The notes under the pieces were generated by a model. The model saw nothing but the letters and a program-made list of their open reading frames with translations, was not told the DNA's origin and did not search any database. This document shows, one piece after another, positions 56,306 through 64,000 of a stretch of DNA of 64,000 nucleotides (its first letter is position 1; each line of letters begins with the position of its first letter). The stretch is taken from assembly GCF_001187535.1 (NCBI RefSeq), contig NZ_LFIO01000935.1:1-64000 (forward strand), read 5' to 3'. The stretch is from Rhizobium ecuadorense (GTDB lineage Bacteria > Pseudomonadota > Alphaproteobacteria > Rhizobiales > Rhizobiaceae). Made by a program: the position numbers and the translations under genes.

Positions 56306-57286
56306 ATGCTCACCATCAAATACGGCTCCGGTATCCAAGCTTTCGGCAACAGCATTCCATTCGGCTATAATGCCTCCTCGGGGGCTGGCTATGTCAACAG
56401 AATGTCAGCTTGGGTCGGCGGCGCGGTCGAGAACCGTGCGATCGGCAGCACGGGCGTCAAGAGCATTGCCGAGCAGGGATACACCTATCATCCCTATGGG
56501 TCTCGTTCGAAGCTCTGCATCTGGGATGGGCCTCTCAATGATATCCGTGGTGCATCTGCAGCCGCTCTCGATTGCATCAAGCCGGCTCTCGATGCCTTTC
56601 TGTCTTCCGCCTTCATGGGCGGCGGCCGGCCGGCATCACACTCTCAGGTTATCAGGAGCGGGACATGGTCTGCGCTCTCGAATGCCTGGGGCGGGAAGGC
56701 GTTCCCGCTCTCCGGGACGCCTCTTCTTACCACAGATCCGAACGCAAGCCTGACGTTCAGCTTCACCGGCCCGAATATTTCGGTGCACGCCTTCTCGACG
56801 GGCGGAGTGGGGAACTACGGCAATCTGAATATAGAGATCGACGGCGTTTCTACGGTCTTCGAAATCCAGGGGAAGGCAAAAGCGGCAGATGTAGCATGTG
56901 CGGCCGCAAAAGCGTTCTTCGGGCTAGGGGCTGGGGCGCATACCATCAAAATCAGCCCTGTTGGTGCCGGTAATACCGTGGTTGACTGCATCGGCATTCC
57001 TTACGCGCCGAACTTCGCGCCGGTTCTGGTCGGCCAGATCCCATATATCACCAACTGGACGCAATACGGCGCGATCGGCACAAAGGCCGACGTCGATGCT
57101 GCAAACATCATCATTGCTAATGCCGTCGATGAGTGGAAAGCTGCCGGTTTCCCGGTCGAGTGCGTCAATACCAACGATTTCTACGACGCTGTGACCGGCT
57201 GCGATACGGATGGCATACATCCGACGAACATCGGACACCTGAACTATGCCACCGGATATCTCTCGAAGATCCGCATCATCCCTTGA
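56306..57286 (+). CDS. SGNH/GDSL-type hydrolase 1
   Basis: 326 residues. FGNSIPFGY (block I; a Ser at the GDS position), then a carbohydrate-binding-like insertion (LTFSFTGPNISVHAFSTGGV), and DTDGIHPTNIGHLNYA, the DxxH catalytic block V. Enzymes of this fold deacetylate or de-esterify polysaccharide. Located at the fibre region, it may trim O-acetyl groups from host surface glycan (inference). Confidence 0.75.
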   Translation: MLTIKYGSGIQAFGNSIPFGYNASSGAGYVNRMSAWVGGAVENRAIGSTGVKSIAEQGYTYHPYGSRSKLCIWDGPLNDIRGASAAALDCIKPALDAFLSSAFMGGGRPASHSQVIRSGTWSALSNAWGGKAFPLSGTPLLTTDPNASLTFSFTGPNISVHAFSTGGVGNYGNLNIEIDGVSTVFEIQGKAKAADVACAAAKAFFGLGAGAHTIKISPVGAGNTVVDCIGIPYAPNFAPVLVGQIPYITNWTQYGAIGTKADVDAANIIIANAVDEWKAAGFPVECVNTNDFYDAVTGCDTDGIHPTNIGHLNYATGYLSKIRIIP

Positions 57287-57319
57287 TTTCTGCACGGAAT
57301 ACTGGCACGCGAATGTGCC

Positions 57320-57931
57320 ATGGACGCTATCGAAACCCATTGGGAAGTCAGATCAGCAGTTTACCTCATGCACCGGTCGATCGCCGGTCCTGATGCGACG
57401 CTTCTCATTGGCGATAGCATTACCGAAGGCTTCTATTGGAACAAGATCGGTGATTGCAGCGTCGTCAATGCCGGGTTCGGTGGAATAAACGCTGCGGGCA
57501 TGGCTCGATACATGGACATACTCCTGCAAGACGGAGCGCCAAAATATGCGGTCGTCATGCTCGGATCCAATCCAGACGTTAATCTGGAGACGTTCAGGAA
57601 GCGGTATTCCGATATAGTCGGCAGGCTTTCGAAGGCGGGGACAACCGTAATCCTCGTCAGCATCCCACCGGTTGAGCCTGAAAAGCTTCTCGTAAAGCGT
57701 TCCATGGATGCAATTGCCGCCATGAACGCCATCATCAAGGACGAGATCGCCGCCCCTCGCGGGCTGGAATACGTAGATCTCTACGCAAAGATGACGATCA
57801 ACGGCAAAGCGGTTTCGGGTTCCACCACAGACGGCATCCACTTCACGCCGGACTCCTACCGCGTTGATTACAAGATGCTGGACAACGCGCTTCAGCACCA
57901 GATCGCAGTGACCGGAAAGCCCTGCCAGTAG
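57320..57931 (+). CDS. SGNH/GDSL-type hydrolase 2
   Basis: 203 residues, compact lipase/acylhydrolase: LLIGDSITEGFYW (block I, GDS Ser), NAGFGGINAAGM (block II), VVMLGSNPD (block III, GxND variant with N-P-D) and TTDGIHFTPDSY (block V Asp-His). A second esterase right behind the first is unusual. The start at ATG 57320 is chosen for lack of better; ATG at 57368 also possible. Confidence 0.8.
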   Translation: MDAIETHWEVRSAVYLMHRSIAGPDATLLIGDSITEGFYWNKIGDCSVVNAGFGGINAAGMARYMDILLQDGAPKYAVVMLGSNPDVNLETFRKRYSDIVGRLSKAGTTVILVSIPPVEPEKLLVKRSMDAIAAMNAIIKDEIAAPRGLEYVDLYAKMTINGKAVSGSTTDGIHFTPDSYRVDYKMLDNALQHQIAVTGKPCQ

Positions 57932-57963
57932 CCTGAAACTCTCTCACATCACCGGAGACATCC

Positions 57964-58218
57964 ATGCTCGTCCACAATTGGGCCGAGGTGCTGAAACGCG
58001 CCTGGTCTGTTCGATTCATGGTGCTCGCGCTCATCTTCATCGTGCTTGAGCCGATCTACAATTTCGTCGCCGCCACCTGGGTATCCCACAACATTTATAT
58101 CCAGCTTGGGATGTCGGTTGCGACCGGCCTCCTCACCGCGGCCGCGATTGTCGCCCGCATCGTCTTTCAGCAAAAGGTCTCTGGAGATTTGAATGGCAAA
58201 CCGCCTTCAGAAGGGTAG
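57964..58218 (+). CDS. Holin
   Basis: 84 residues with two hydrophobic segments (VRFMVLALIFIVLEPIYNFV and IQLGMSVATGLLTAAAIVAR) and charged ends, the class II holin design; a known rhizobial-phage variant that begins HNWAEVLKRAWSVR. It opens the inner membrane for the endolysin. GGAGACATCC precedes the ATG; its end overlaps the endolysin by 26 bases. Confidence 0.85.
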   Translation: MLVHNWAEVLKRAWSVRFMVLALIFIVLEPIYNFVAATWVSHNIYIQLGMSVATGLLTAAAIVARIVFQQKVSGDLNGKPPSEG

Positions 58219-58657
58219 CGCTGCGGCTGCAATGGCCGTGGCGCTCGTCGGCAGCTTCGAAGGGCTGAGGCAGAACGCCTATCCCGATCCGGCCACACAG
58301 GGGCAGCCGTGGACGATCTGCTATGGCAGCACCAATGGCGTGAAGCCTGGCGACCGCAAGACCGTCGAGCAGTGCAAGGCGCTTCTCTCGCTCGAACTGC
58401 AAACCTACGCCAAGGGCATCGAGCAGTGCGTCACGGTCCCGCTGCCGGATTCGCGTTTCGTGGCGCTCACGTCATTCGGATATAACGTAGGCATCAAGGC
58501 AGCTTGCGGATCGAGCGCGATCAAGCTCATCAACCAGGGCAAGACCGCTGAAGGCTGCGAAGCGCTGTTGAAGTGGAATAAGGCCGCAGGCATTACCTTC
58601 CCCGGCCTGACTCGCCGCCGGCAGAAGGAACGCCAGTTCTGCCTTGAGGGCCTGTAA
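58193..58657 (+). CDS. Endolysin, GH24 lysozyme type
   Basis: 154 residues. A hydrophobic N-terminus (AAAAMAVALVGSF) before FEGLRQNAYPDPATQG is possibly a signal-arrest-release anchor. Catalytic Glu in FEGLR, then WTICYGST (the Cys/Thr positions of the E-x8-C-x5-T type triad), ALTSFGYNVG and GLTRRRQKERQFCL. It cuts the glycan backbone of peptidoglycan. Confidence 0.92.
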   Translation: MANRLQKGSAAAAMAVALVGSFEGLRQNAYPDPATQGQPWTICYGSTNGVKPGDRKTVEQCKALLSLELQTYAKGIEQCVTVPLPDSRFVALTSFGYNVGIKAACGSSAIKLINQGKTAEGCEALLKWNKAAGITFPGLTRRRQKERQFCLEGL

Positions 58658-58658
58658 A

Positions 58659-59021
58659 ATGTTCGGGCTCCTTGACGGATTGAAGCTCGGGGCAGGCATC
58701 GCCGCCGGCTTGCTCCTCTATCACCTGTACGCCATTGCGATCGGCTATCCCTCGGCTGCGAGAGAAGCGCGGGCTGGGTATGTGATTTTGGCCGAGAAGA
58801 CCGCAGCCGAAGCCAAGGCGACCGAAATGGAGCGCCAGCGCAATGCCGCCGCCCAAGCCACCGAAGAGCACCGCAAGCGCCTCGAAGCCGCGCAAGCCTC
58901 CGAGCAGTTCGCCAAAGACACCCTGGAAACCGAGATAAAATCGTATGAACTCCAGCTTTCGCAGAAGAATCGCCAGTGCGTGCTTGATCGCGGCGACGTT
59001 GACTTCCTGCTCCGCCACTGA
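58659..59021 (+). CDS. Rz-like i-spanin
   Basis: 120 residues: an N-terminal membrane anchor (KLGAGIAAGLLLYHLYAIAI) and a long periplasmic coiled coil (AEAKATEMERQRNAAAQATE EHRKRLEA). This is the topology of an inner-membrane spanin subunit that joins Rz1 to disrupt the outer membrane. It overlaps the Rz1-like gene out of frame at its 3' end (58945-59021). Confidence 0.85.
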   Translation: MFGLLDGLKLGAGIAAGLLLYHLYAIAIGYPSAAREARAGYVILAEKTAAEAKATEMERQRNAAAQATEEHRKRLEAAQASEQFAKDTLETEIKSYELQLSQKNRQCVLDRGDVDFLLRH

Positions 59022-59253
59022 GCGGCTGAACCGTGCGGCTTCCGCCAAAGGGCAGGCGTCGGCCGGTCTGCTGCTTCCGCCATTGCCGGATGATCTGCGC
59101 CGGCAGGAAGCCCACGCTGCGGTCACAGAAGGCCAGCCGTTGATTTCGATCCTCGCACGCGAGCGGCAAGCCCTCGATAGGGCCAATGCCCGTCAGCGGC
59201 GCACTGTGACCTTTTTCGACGATCTCTCTTCAAAACTCGGAACACGCCCATGA
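58945..59253 (+). CDS. Rz1-like o-spanin lipoprotein
   Basis: 102 residues. A signal peptide with lipobox LTSC (RIASACLIAATLTSCSA) and a mature part with a proline-containing stretch (LLLPPLPDD) as in Rz1. It starts inside the Rz-like gene in another frame, the classic overlapping spanin arrangement. The outer-membrane partner of the i-spanin. Confidence 0.85.
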   Translation: MNSSFRRRIASACLIAATLTSCSATERLNRAASAKGQASAGLLLPPLPDDLRRQEAHAAVTEGQPLISILARERQALDRANARQRRTVTFFDDLSSKLGTRP

Positions 59254-60929
59254 TGCTCGGCCTATCGACTGCCTTGACCGCGCTCCGTCGCACTGGTGGC
59301 TCGGCAACCGCTGTCTATTATGTTGATCCGGCGGGCTCTGACGCCAATGACGGCCTTTCGCAGGCCGCCCCGTGGCAGACGCTGAGCAAGGTCAATGCGG
59401 CCACGCTCACGCCAGGATCCTCGGTTCTCTTCAAGGGCGGCTCGACGTTCACCGGCCAGTTGAACCTAAGCGAGGGGAAGCACTTCGGCAGTTCGGGGCT
59501 GGTGACCACGTTCGGGTCATATGGCACCGGCAAAGCGACCATCCAGGCCGGGGCGAATACTGACAAGGGCGTCTATGCCCTGAACCCCCACCACGTGACC
59601 ATCCAGGATCTCATCCTCGTCGGCACCGGCTCCGCCGTAAGCACGGCCCGAGGTTGTTACGTGGTGAATGACCTCCTGGGCAACTCCAAGCTCGATGGAG
59701 TATCCCTGCTTCGCTTGGACGTCTCAGCCTATGGGGTCGATGGCATAGCCGTTTACACTGGGGATACAGCGCAAGCGGCAGGATCCGCCTCTGGATTCAA
59801 CGGCATCCTGATCGATGGTTGTGTCGCCCACGACAACACCGGCAACGCCGTGGACTACTACGGCAACGGGATCAGCATCCAGGGCATCTACGGCCTCAAC
59901 CTCTACCCAGTGTCTCATACCAACCCCGTCATTCGGAACTGCAAGGCTTACAACAACACTGGTAAGGCTGGCCTGGCAAACTCCCATTCCGGCAACGGCA
60001 TCCTGCTGGGCCAATGCTCGGGAGCGTTGGTGGAGTTCTGCGAGGCATACAACAACGGAGCAAACAACACGTACTCCTCAGGCCCGGTTGGCATCTGGTT
60101 CTACGATTGCATCAACTCCATTATCCAGAAGTGCGAGAGCCACCACAACAAGACCGGGCTCGGCACGGCCGATGGTGGAGGTTTTGACATCGATGGCGGC
60201 TGCCAAGGGTGCATCATCCAGTATTGCTACAGCCACGACAACTATGGCTCTGGCCTCCAGATGTACCAGTATGCCGATGCCGCCAACATCAAGCAGATGC
60301 TCAACAATACCATCCGGTACAACATCTCCGAGAATGACGCTCAGCAGAACACCACGACTAAAGGGGCTATCCTGCTCGGCAATGGGGAGGCCCGCGCATC
60401 CTCCGGGAACAATGTCTACGGCAACACAATCTTCAGCAGCGTGGCCTCGATGAACGGGCTGTACATCGGCACCAACCCGAACCAGTTCACCACGTCCTAC
60501 TTCTCCAACAACATCGTGTATCTGACTGGCGCTGGCTCCAAGGTCATCAACTCCTCGACCAGCACCACGCCCGCGATCCTGTGCATCGGCAACTGCTATT
60601 CGTCCCCATCCACGTCCATCAAGTGGGGGGCGAGCACTTACACCACCTTCTCGAACTGGCGAACTGCCTTCCCCACTCAGGAGACTGTGGCCGGTGGCGC
60701 TACCTTCAAGGCCGCCAACCCGACGCTGGTGGGGACCGTGCCCGTAGGCAATATCAACGGCTTCGACCCCTTACTCCTCGGCGCCTACAAGACGCAAGGG
60801 GCTTCGGTCTGTCGCAACGGGGGCCAGGACATCAACGCCCTCTACGGCATCACTGTGGGGTCGCAGGATCTGTACGGGAACGCGATCCCCCAAGGGCTCT
60901 ACGACATCGGCTGTTTTGAAAGCGCATAA
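59250..60929 (+). CDS. Right-handed beta-helix protein (tailspike-like)
   Basis: 559 residues. AVYYVDPAGSDANDGLSQAA PWQTL, GSSVLFKGG and TFTGQLNL open a pectate-lyase-like parallel beta-helix; repeated short G.NGI....N.... rungs (GNGISIQGI, SGNGILLGQC, GGFDIDGGC) follow. It probably binds or cuts host polysaccharide as a tailspike. It lies after the lysis genes. Base usage appears more even and GC lower in parts, so it may be exchanged as a cassette. Confidence 0.8.
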   Translation: MMLGLSTALTALRRTGGSATAVYYVDPAGSDANDGLSQAAPWQTLSKVNAATLTPGSSVLFKGGSTFTGQLNLSEGKHFGSSGLVTTFGSYGTGKATIQAGANTDKGVYALNPHHVTIQDLILVGTGSAVSTARGCYVVNDLLGNSKLDGVSLLRLDVSAYGVDGIAVYTGDTAQAAGSASGFNGILIDGCVAHDNTGNAVDYYGNGISIQGIYGLNLYPVSHTNPVIRNCKAYNNTGKAGLANSHSGNGILLGQCSGALVEFCEAYNNGANNTYSSGPVGIWFYDCINSIIQKCESHHNKTGLGTADGGGFDIDGGCQGCIIQYCYSHDNYGSGLQMYQYADAANIKQMLNNTIRYNISENDAQQNTTTKGAILLGNGEARASSGNNVYGNTIFSSVASMNGLYIGTNPNQFTTSYFSNNIVYLTGAGSKVINSSTSTTPAILCIGNCYSSPSTSIKWGASTYTTFSNWRTAFPTQETVAGGATFKAANPTLVGTVPVGNINGFDPLLLGAYKTQGASVCRNGGQDINALYGITVGSQDLYGNAIPQGLYDIGCFESA

Positions 60930-60934
60930 ATGCA

Positions 60935-60966
60935 GCTCACCGCACTGCGCTAACAATGCGGTGAGC
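60935..60966 (+). terminator. Hairpin behind the beta-helix gene
   Basis: GCTCACCGCA (60935-60944) pairs perfectly with TGCGGTGAGC (60957-60966), loop 12 bases, 5 bases after the stop codon. No U-run follows, so it may act with Rho or as a 3' end stabiliser. Confidence 0.6.
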
Positions 60967-61068
60967 CTAACCACCCACGATCACCGGGATCGCGAATAGG
61001 CTGGCGTATAGTAACGGCAAGAAGCTTTCTCATACGTAAATGGCATGACAGGGCAGGGCAGCGGGTTA

Positions 61069-61497
61069 ATGACATCCAATGAAGATCTTATGCTGGCCCT
61101 CGGGCGGCTCGAAGGAAAGCTTACCGGCATAGATGAAAAGGTTGCTCTCCTACGGGAGGATGTAAGCGACGAAAAGGAAAACGCCCACGAGAGCCGATCG
61201 GTGATCCATCGTCGCCTCGATGAGCAGATGAAACAAATACACCTGCTCGACAAGGTGGTGGAGATCAGCAGCGGGGTAGATGTCACCCTTCGGGAGGAGA
61301 TCAAGGCGCTGAAGGAAACAGTGGACAAGAACCACGCGGCCACACAGCCAGCCCTTGAAGAATGGAAACGCATGAAGGCTATCGGCTACGGCGTCTCAGG
61401 GCTGATCGCATTTGCTGGCCTCACGACGGGCGCGATTGTCACTTGGGCAAGTGATGGGGCCGTTTCAGCCTTTCGCCACTGGCTGAAGATCAGTTAG
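61069..61497 (+). CDS. DUF1515-like coiled-coil membrane protein
   Basis: 142 residues. EDLMLALGRLEGKLTGIDEK V, a charged coiled coil, and a C-terminal transmembrane segment (AIGYGVSGLIAFAGLTTGAI). The plan matches DUF1515 proteins of rhizobial phages. A start 8 codons upstream (61045) is possible. Function unknown. Confidence 0.65.
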   Translation: MTSNEDLMLALGRLEGKLTGIDEKVALLREDVSDEKENAHESRSVIHRRLDEQMKQIHLLDKVVEISSGVDVTLREEIKALKETVDKNHAATQPALEEWKRMKAIGYGVSGLIAFAGLTTGAIVTWASDGAVSAFRHWLKIS

Positions 61498-61507
61498 CCG
61501 GGAATGG

Positions 61508-61708
61508 CTAAATCTCGATGACAGTGCTTTCCCCCGGCTTAATCTCTATTTTTTGACCGTCCTTAGCGAAAACCCACACCGAGTTTCGCGATGTGTTTGT
61601 AAATTGAGCGTAGCGGCCGACTTGCTGGATGCCAATTCCATAGTTGACTGGCGGCTCTCCATACGGCCACTTGGCGCGCTCTTCATCAGTCCATCGTGGT
61701 TGCGTCAT
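61508..61708 (-). CDS. Small phage protein at the right end
   Basis: 66 residues: RWTDEERAKWPYGEPPVNYG, then beta strands (QKIEIKPGESTVIEI). Antisense to the late operon, so likely expressed from the prophage. Good GGAGAAGACGG-type ribosome-binding site. No family recognised. Confidence 0.55.
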   Translation of the reverse strand: MTQPRWTDEERAKWPYGEPPVNYGIGIQQVGRYAQFTNTSRNSVWVFAKDGQKIEIKPGESTVIEI

Positions 61709-61744
61709 TCCGTCTTCTCCCCTGCTTCCTTGAGGGCTGTGTCA

Positions 61745-62095
61745 CTATAAATGAGTCCCTTTGAACTCAGCGCTGACGTAATAGACCGACCCATCGTCAT
61801 CGATCTTTGAGTAAGGGCGCTCGGGACTTGGCTTTGTGTCGTTGGCATCCAGCTTCTCCCCTGCTTCCTTCAGCGCGGCGTCGATCATGGCGCTCCAAAC
61901 CTCTTCTGCCTCAGATTTCGTACGGCCTCGGTTGCCTTCGTAATAGTCGAATTCTGCCTCAGCCTTGATCATCGCCTCGGTAGGGGTGCGCAGGGCCGCA
62001 ATTGCCGCTATAGCCATCGAGCGGTATTTATCGTCGTCGTCTAGGACATCCTGCCCCTCGATAGCCCGAGCCACCTTCTCCACCATGCTCTCCAT
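61745..62095 (-). CDS. Small phage protein, unknown function
   Basis: 116 residues: MESMVEKVARAIEGQDVLDD, AIAALRTPTEAMIKAEAEFD YYEG, then EVWSAMIDAALKEAGEK. This pattern (VARAI.. AI.ALR.PTEAM..A) is frequent in temperate phage proteins of unknown function. The ALKEAGEK-coding block is repeated downstream at about 61713-61737, a sign of past recombination. Confidence 0.65.
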   Translation of the reverse strand: MESMVEKVARAIEGQDVLDDDDKYRSMAIAAIAALRTPTEAMIKAEAEFDYYEGNRGRTKSEAEEVWSAMIDAALKEAGEKLDANDTKPSPERPYSKIDDDGSVYYVSAEFKGTHL

Positions 62096-62245
62096 TCACC
62101 TATCTCCTATGCCGTAGGGAACGCGCAGCGAACGGACTGTGCCGAATCTGTGCCACATCGCTGTGCTAATCCATGCATGCCGGTGCACTTTTGTTCTAGA
62201 TCTGGTTTCGCTTTTATAGCACGAAACCCTTTGTCTTTCAGGGGA

Positions 62246-62297
62246 AAAACTGGTGCTGCCGAGTGGGATTGAACCACCGACCTCACCCTTACCAAGG
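62246..62297 (+). repeat. attR core repeat
   Basis: Second copy of the 52-bp repeat, identical to 21411-21462. It covers the CCA end, acceptor, T-arm, variable loop and part of the anticodon arm of tRNA-Thr; strand exchange occurred within it, leaving the tRNA whole. Confidence 0.93.
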
Positions 62298-62325
62298 GTG
62301 TGCTCTACCACTGAGCTACGGCAGC
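62251..62325 (-). tRNA. tRNA-Thr (anticodon GGT)
   Basis: 75 bases on the minus strand including the encoded CCA. The acceptor pairs GCTGCCG with CGGCAGC, followed by discriminator A and CCA; D-arm AGCTCAGTGGTAGAGC; anticodon loop CTTGGTA with GGT; T-arm GGTTCAATC. The structure is intact despite the phage insertion. Confidence 0.97.
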
Positions 62326-62479
62326 AGGACCAGAACCCGTAGAGCCGGGTGGCTCAATTGCGGGAACGGGGCGGCTATTGCCACAGCTTGGCGGCAAGCG
62401 CAAGCAGCAAATTCCAACTTCGCGTGGATTGGCATGCAAGGGCCTTTTGGATCGGCGCGAATTCGGCTAATCCTGTGAC

Positions 62480-62674
62480 ATGAACGACAAGACCGAAACC
62501 GGCCAGCAGAGCCGCAAAGAGGCAATCGAGGCACAGGCGAAACTGCGCCGCGAGCGCGCCGCCGAAAAACTCCGGGAAAATCTTTCAAGACGCAAACAGC
62601 AGGTGCGCGCCCGACGTTCCGGCCAGGCCGATGAAACAAGTGGACTGCCCGCCGCAAAAATGGACGAATCGTAA
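62480..62674 (+). CDS. Small charged protein upstream of murA
   Basis: 64 residues, highly charged and helical (RKEAIEAQAKLRRERAAEKL), without hydrophobic segments. A protein of this kind stands in front of murA in rhizobia; function unknown. 105 bp separate the two genes. Confidence 0.65.
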   Translation: MNDKTETGQQSRKEAIEAQAKLRRERAAEKLRENLSRRKQQVRARRSGQADETSGLPAAKMDES

Positions 62675-62779
62675 TGTTCCGTCCCGGACGAATTGAAGCC
62701 TCGCAAGAAATCCCCTAAACACCTCACCTTCTTTCAAGGCAGAACTTTCAGGAAAGGCGGGCGCGGCCCGTAAGCGCAC

Positions 62780-64000
62780 ATGGATCGTATCAGAATCGTC
62801 GGCGGTAATGAGCTGAATGGCATCATTCCGATTTCCGGCGCCAAGAATGCCGCATTGCCGCTGATGATCGCCTCGCTTCTGACCAGCGATACGCTGACGC
62901 TCGAAAACGTGCCGCATCTGGCCGATGTCGAACTCCTGATGCGCATCCTCGGCAACCACGGCGTCGATGTTGCCGTCAACGGCCGCCGCGAGCGCCAGGA
63001 GGATTCCTACGCCCGCACGATCCATTTCACCTGCCGCACCATCGTCGATACCACCGCTTCCTACGAACTGGTCTCGAAGATGCGCGCCTCCTTCTGGGTC
63101 ATCGGCCCGCTCCTGGCGCGCGAAGGCCATTGCCGCGTGTCGCTGCCGGGCGGCTGTGCCATCGGCACGCGCCCCGTCGATCTTTTCATCGACGGCCTGA
63201 CGGCGCTCGGCGCCACCATGGAGATCGAAGCCGGTTATATCAACGCCAAGGCGCCGAAAGGCGGCCTGATCGGCGCGCGCTACACCTTCCCGAAGGTCTC
63301 GGTCGGCGCCACCCATGTGATGATGATGGCGGCAACGCTTGCCCGCGGCACGACGGTCATCGGCAACGCCGCCCGCGAGCCAGAGGTCGTCGATCTCGCC
63401 AACTGCCTGAACGCCATGGGCGCCAAGATCTCCGGCGCCGGCACCGCGACCATCACCATCGAAGGCGTCACCTCGCTCTCCGGCGCCCGCCACCGCGTGC
63501 TGCCGGATCGTATCGAGACCGGCACCTATGCCATGGCCGTCGCCATGGCCGGCGGTGACGTCGTGCTCGAAAATACCGATGTGGCGCTGCTCGACACCGC
63601 GCTGGAGACGCTGCGCCGCGCCGGCGCCGAGATCTCGTCGACCAACAACGGCATGCGCGTCAGGCGCAATGGCGCCGGCATCAAGCCGGTCGATATCGTC
63701 ACCGATCCCTTCCCGGGTTTCCCCACAGATCTGCAGGCGCAGTTCATGGCGCTGATGACCCGCTCCTCCGGCATCTCGCACGTCACCGAGACCATCTTCG
63801 AAAACCGCTTCATGCATGTGCAGGAGCTTGCCCGCCTCGGCGCCAGGATCACGCTCTCCGGCCAGACGGCGAAGATCGAGGGTGTCCAGCGGCTGCGCGG
63901 CGCGCCCGTCATGGCGACCGATCTGCGCGCTTCCGTTTCGCTCGTCATCGCCGGCCTTGCCGCCGAGGGTGAAACCACGGTCTCTCGCGTCTATCACCTC
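62780..64000 (+). CDS. murA: UDP-N-acetylglucosamine 1-carboxyvinyltransferase (incomplete at window end)
   Basis: 407 residues are visible of an expected 430 or so; the window ends in the frame. MurA adds enolpyruvate from PEP to UDP-GlcNAc, the first committed step of peptidoglycan synthesis, in the cytoplasm. Signatures: [20 protein letters not shown] (Lys-Asn pair of the active site), [13 protein letters not shown] with the catalytic, fosfomycin-reactive Cys near residue 124, [29 protein letters not shown] and [13 protein letters not shown]. The ATG at 62780 opens the typical MDRIRIVGG. Confidence 0.97.
   Translation, partial: MDRIRIVGGNELNGIIPISGAKNAALPLMIASLLTSDTLTLENVPHLADVELLMRILGNHGVDVAVNGRRERQEDSYARTIHFTCRTIVDTTASYELVSKMRASFWVIGPLLAREGHCRVSLPGGCAIGTRPVDLFIDGLTALGATMEIEAGYINAKAPKGGLIGARYTFPKVSVGATHVMMMAATLARGTTVIGNAAREPEVVDLANCLNAMGAKISGAGTATITIEGVTSLSGARHRVLPDRIETGTYAMAVAMAGGDVVLENTDVALLDTALETLRRAGAEISSTNNGMRVRRNGAGIKPVDIVTDPFPGFPTDLQAQFMALMTRSSGISHVTETIFENRFMHVQELARLGARITLSGQTAKIEGVQRLRGAPVMATDLRASVSLVIAGLAAEGETTVSRVYHL

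Larger units (their letters stand above)
21411..62297. mobile_element. Complete P22-like prophage in tRNA-Thr
   Basis: About 40.9 kb between two perfect 52-bp repeats, one of them the 3' part of tRNA-Thr(GGT). Gene order: integrase, excisionase-like and leftward early genes; S24 repressor with divergent Cro-like gene; rightward early genes with methyltransferases, RusA and a DnaA-like protein; NusG-like protein; late genes terminase to spanins in a single forward run. Short-tailed podovirus morphology is inferred from the P22-like portal, coat and gp10-like proteins and the absence of tail tube, sheath or tape measure genes. Every expected module is present and open. Confidence 0.95.

Noticed and set aside
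62096..62311. Minus-strand frame over tRNA-Thr with the same VGGSIPLGSTSF phrase
   Set aside because: Translation of the tRNA gene; not a protein.

Overview
The window is chromosomal DNA of an alphaproteobacterium of the Rhizobium leguminosarum/etli type, interrupted by a complete prophage of about 41 kb. The assignment rests on high-GC housekeeping genes with rhizobial neighbours (ExoB-type GalE, a DUF982 protein, a small basic ORF in front of murA), on short stem-loop intergenic repeats of a kind I know from rhizobia, and on phage proteins of rhizobial type. It comes from reading the sequence; no database search was possible.

Left chromosomal part (1-21410). Positions 1-1481 are a lower-GC accessory patch with a truncated ParA-like ATPase and an FRG-domain protein. 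Then follow a cold-shock gene; a divergent MarR/GFA pair with two palindromic operators; an NTF2-like protein with a remnant of a chemotaxis-receptor C-terminus behind it; a divergent MFS transporter/TetR pair; a giant SLC5-type hybrid sensor kinase; mscL; an aminotransferase; UDP-glucose 4-epimerase; a GGDEF-EAL protein; a 3-hydroxyisobutyryl-CoA hydrolase-like protein; a UvrD-type helicase; several small envelope proteins; a DUF982 protein; and a YaaC-like gene just outside the prophage.

Prophage (21411-62297). It lies in tRNA-Thr(GGT) and is bounded by a 52-bp perfect direct repeat that copies the 3' part of the tRNA. Reading outward from the switch at about 30-31.5 kb, the leftward early operon (29901 to 21482) is a dense chain of small overlapping genes (HNH nucleases, Zn-ribbon proteins, excisionase-like protein, integrase). 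The immunity region has an S24-type repressor, a Cro-like gene and matching operators on both sides. The rightward early operon carries a GIY-YIG/HTH fusion, a C5 DNA methyltransferase with a second long reading frame nested inside it, a PAPS-reductase-like protein, RusA, a second methyltransferase, a DnaA-domain-IV-like protein and a NusG-like putative antiterminator. A 520-bp non-coding, highly structured segment (38521-39041) separates it from the late genes. The late genes follow a P22-like podovirus plan: terminase, portal, scaffold, coat, adaptor, gp10-like stabiliser, ejection proteins and a SleB-like hydrolase. Receptor-related proteins follow (two SGNH hydrolases and a beta-helix protein), with holin, endolysin and overlapping Rz/Rz1 spanins between them. 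No structural gene is visibly broken, so the element may be inducible.

Right chromosomal part (62298-64000): the intact tRNA-Thr, a small charged protein and murA, which runs off the window.

The most interesting points are the 214-codon reading frame inside the C5 methyltransferase gene, the structured RNA-like segments at 38575-39040 and 32797-33035, the GIY-YIG/YdaS-like fusion beside the immunity switch, and the clustering of two methyltransferases with a PP-loop protein, which may be a DNA-modification module.
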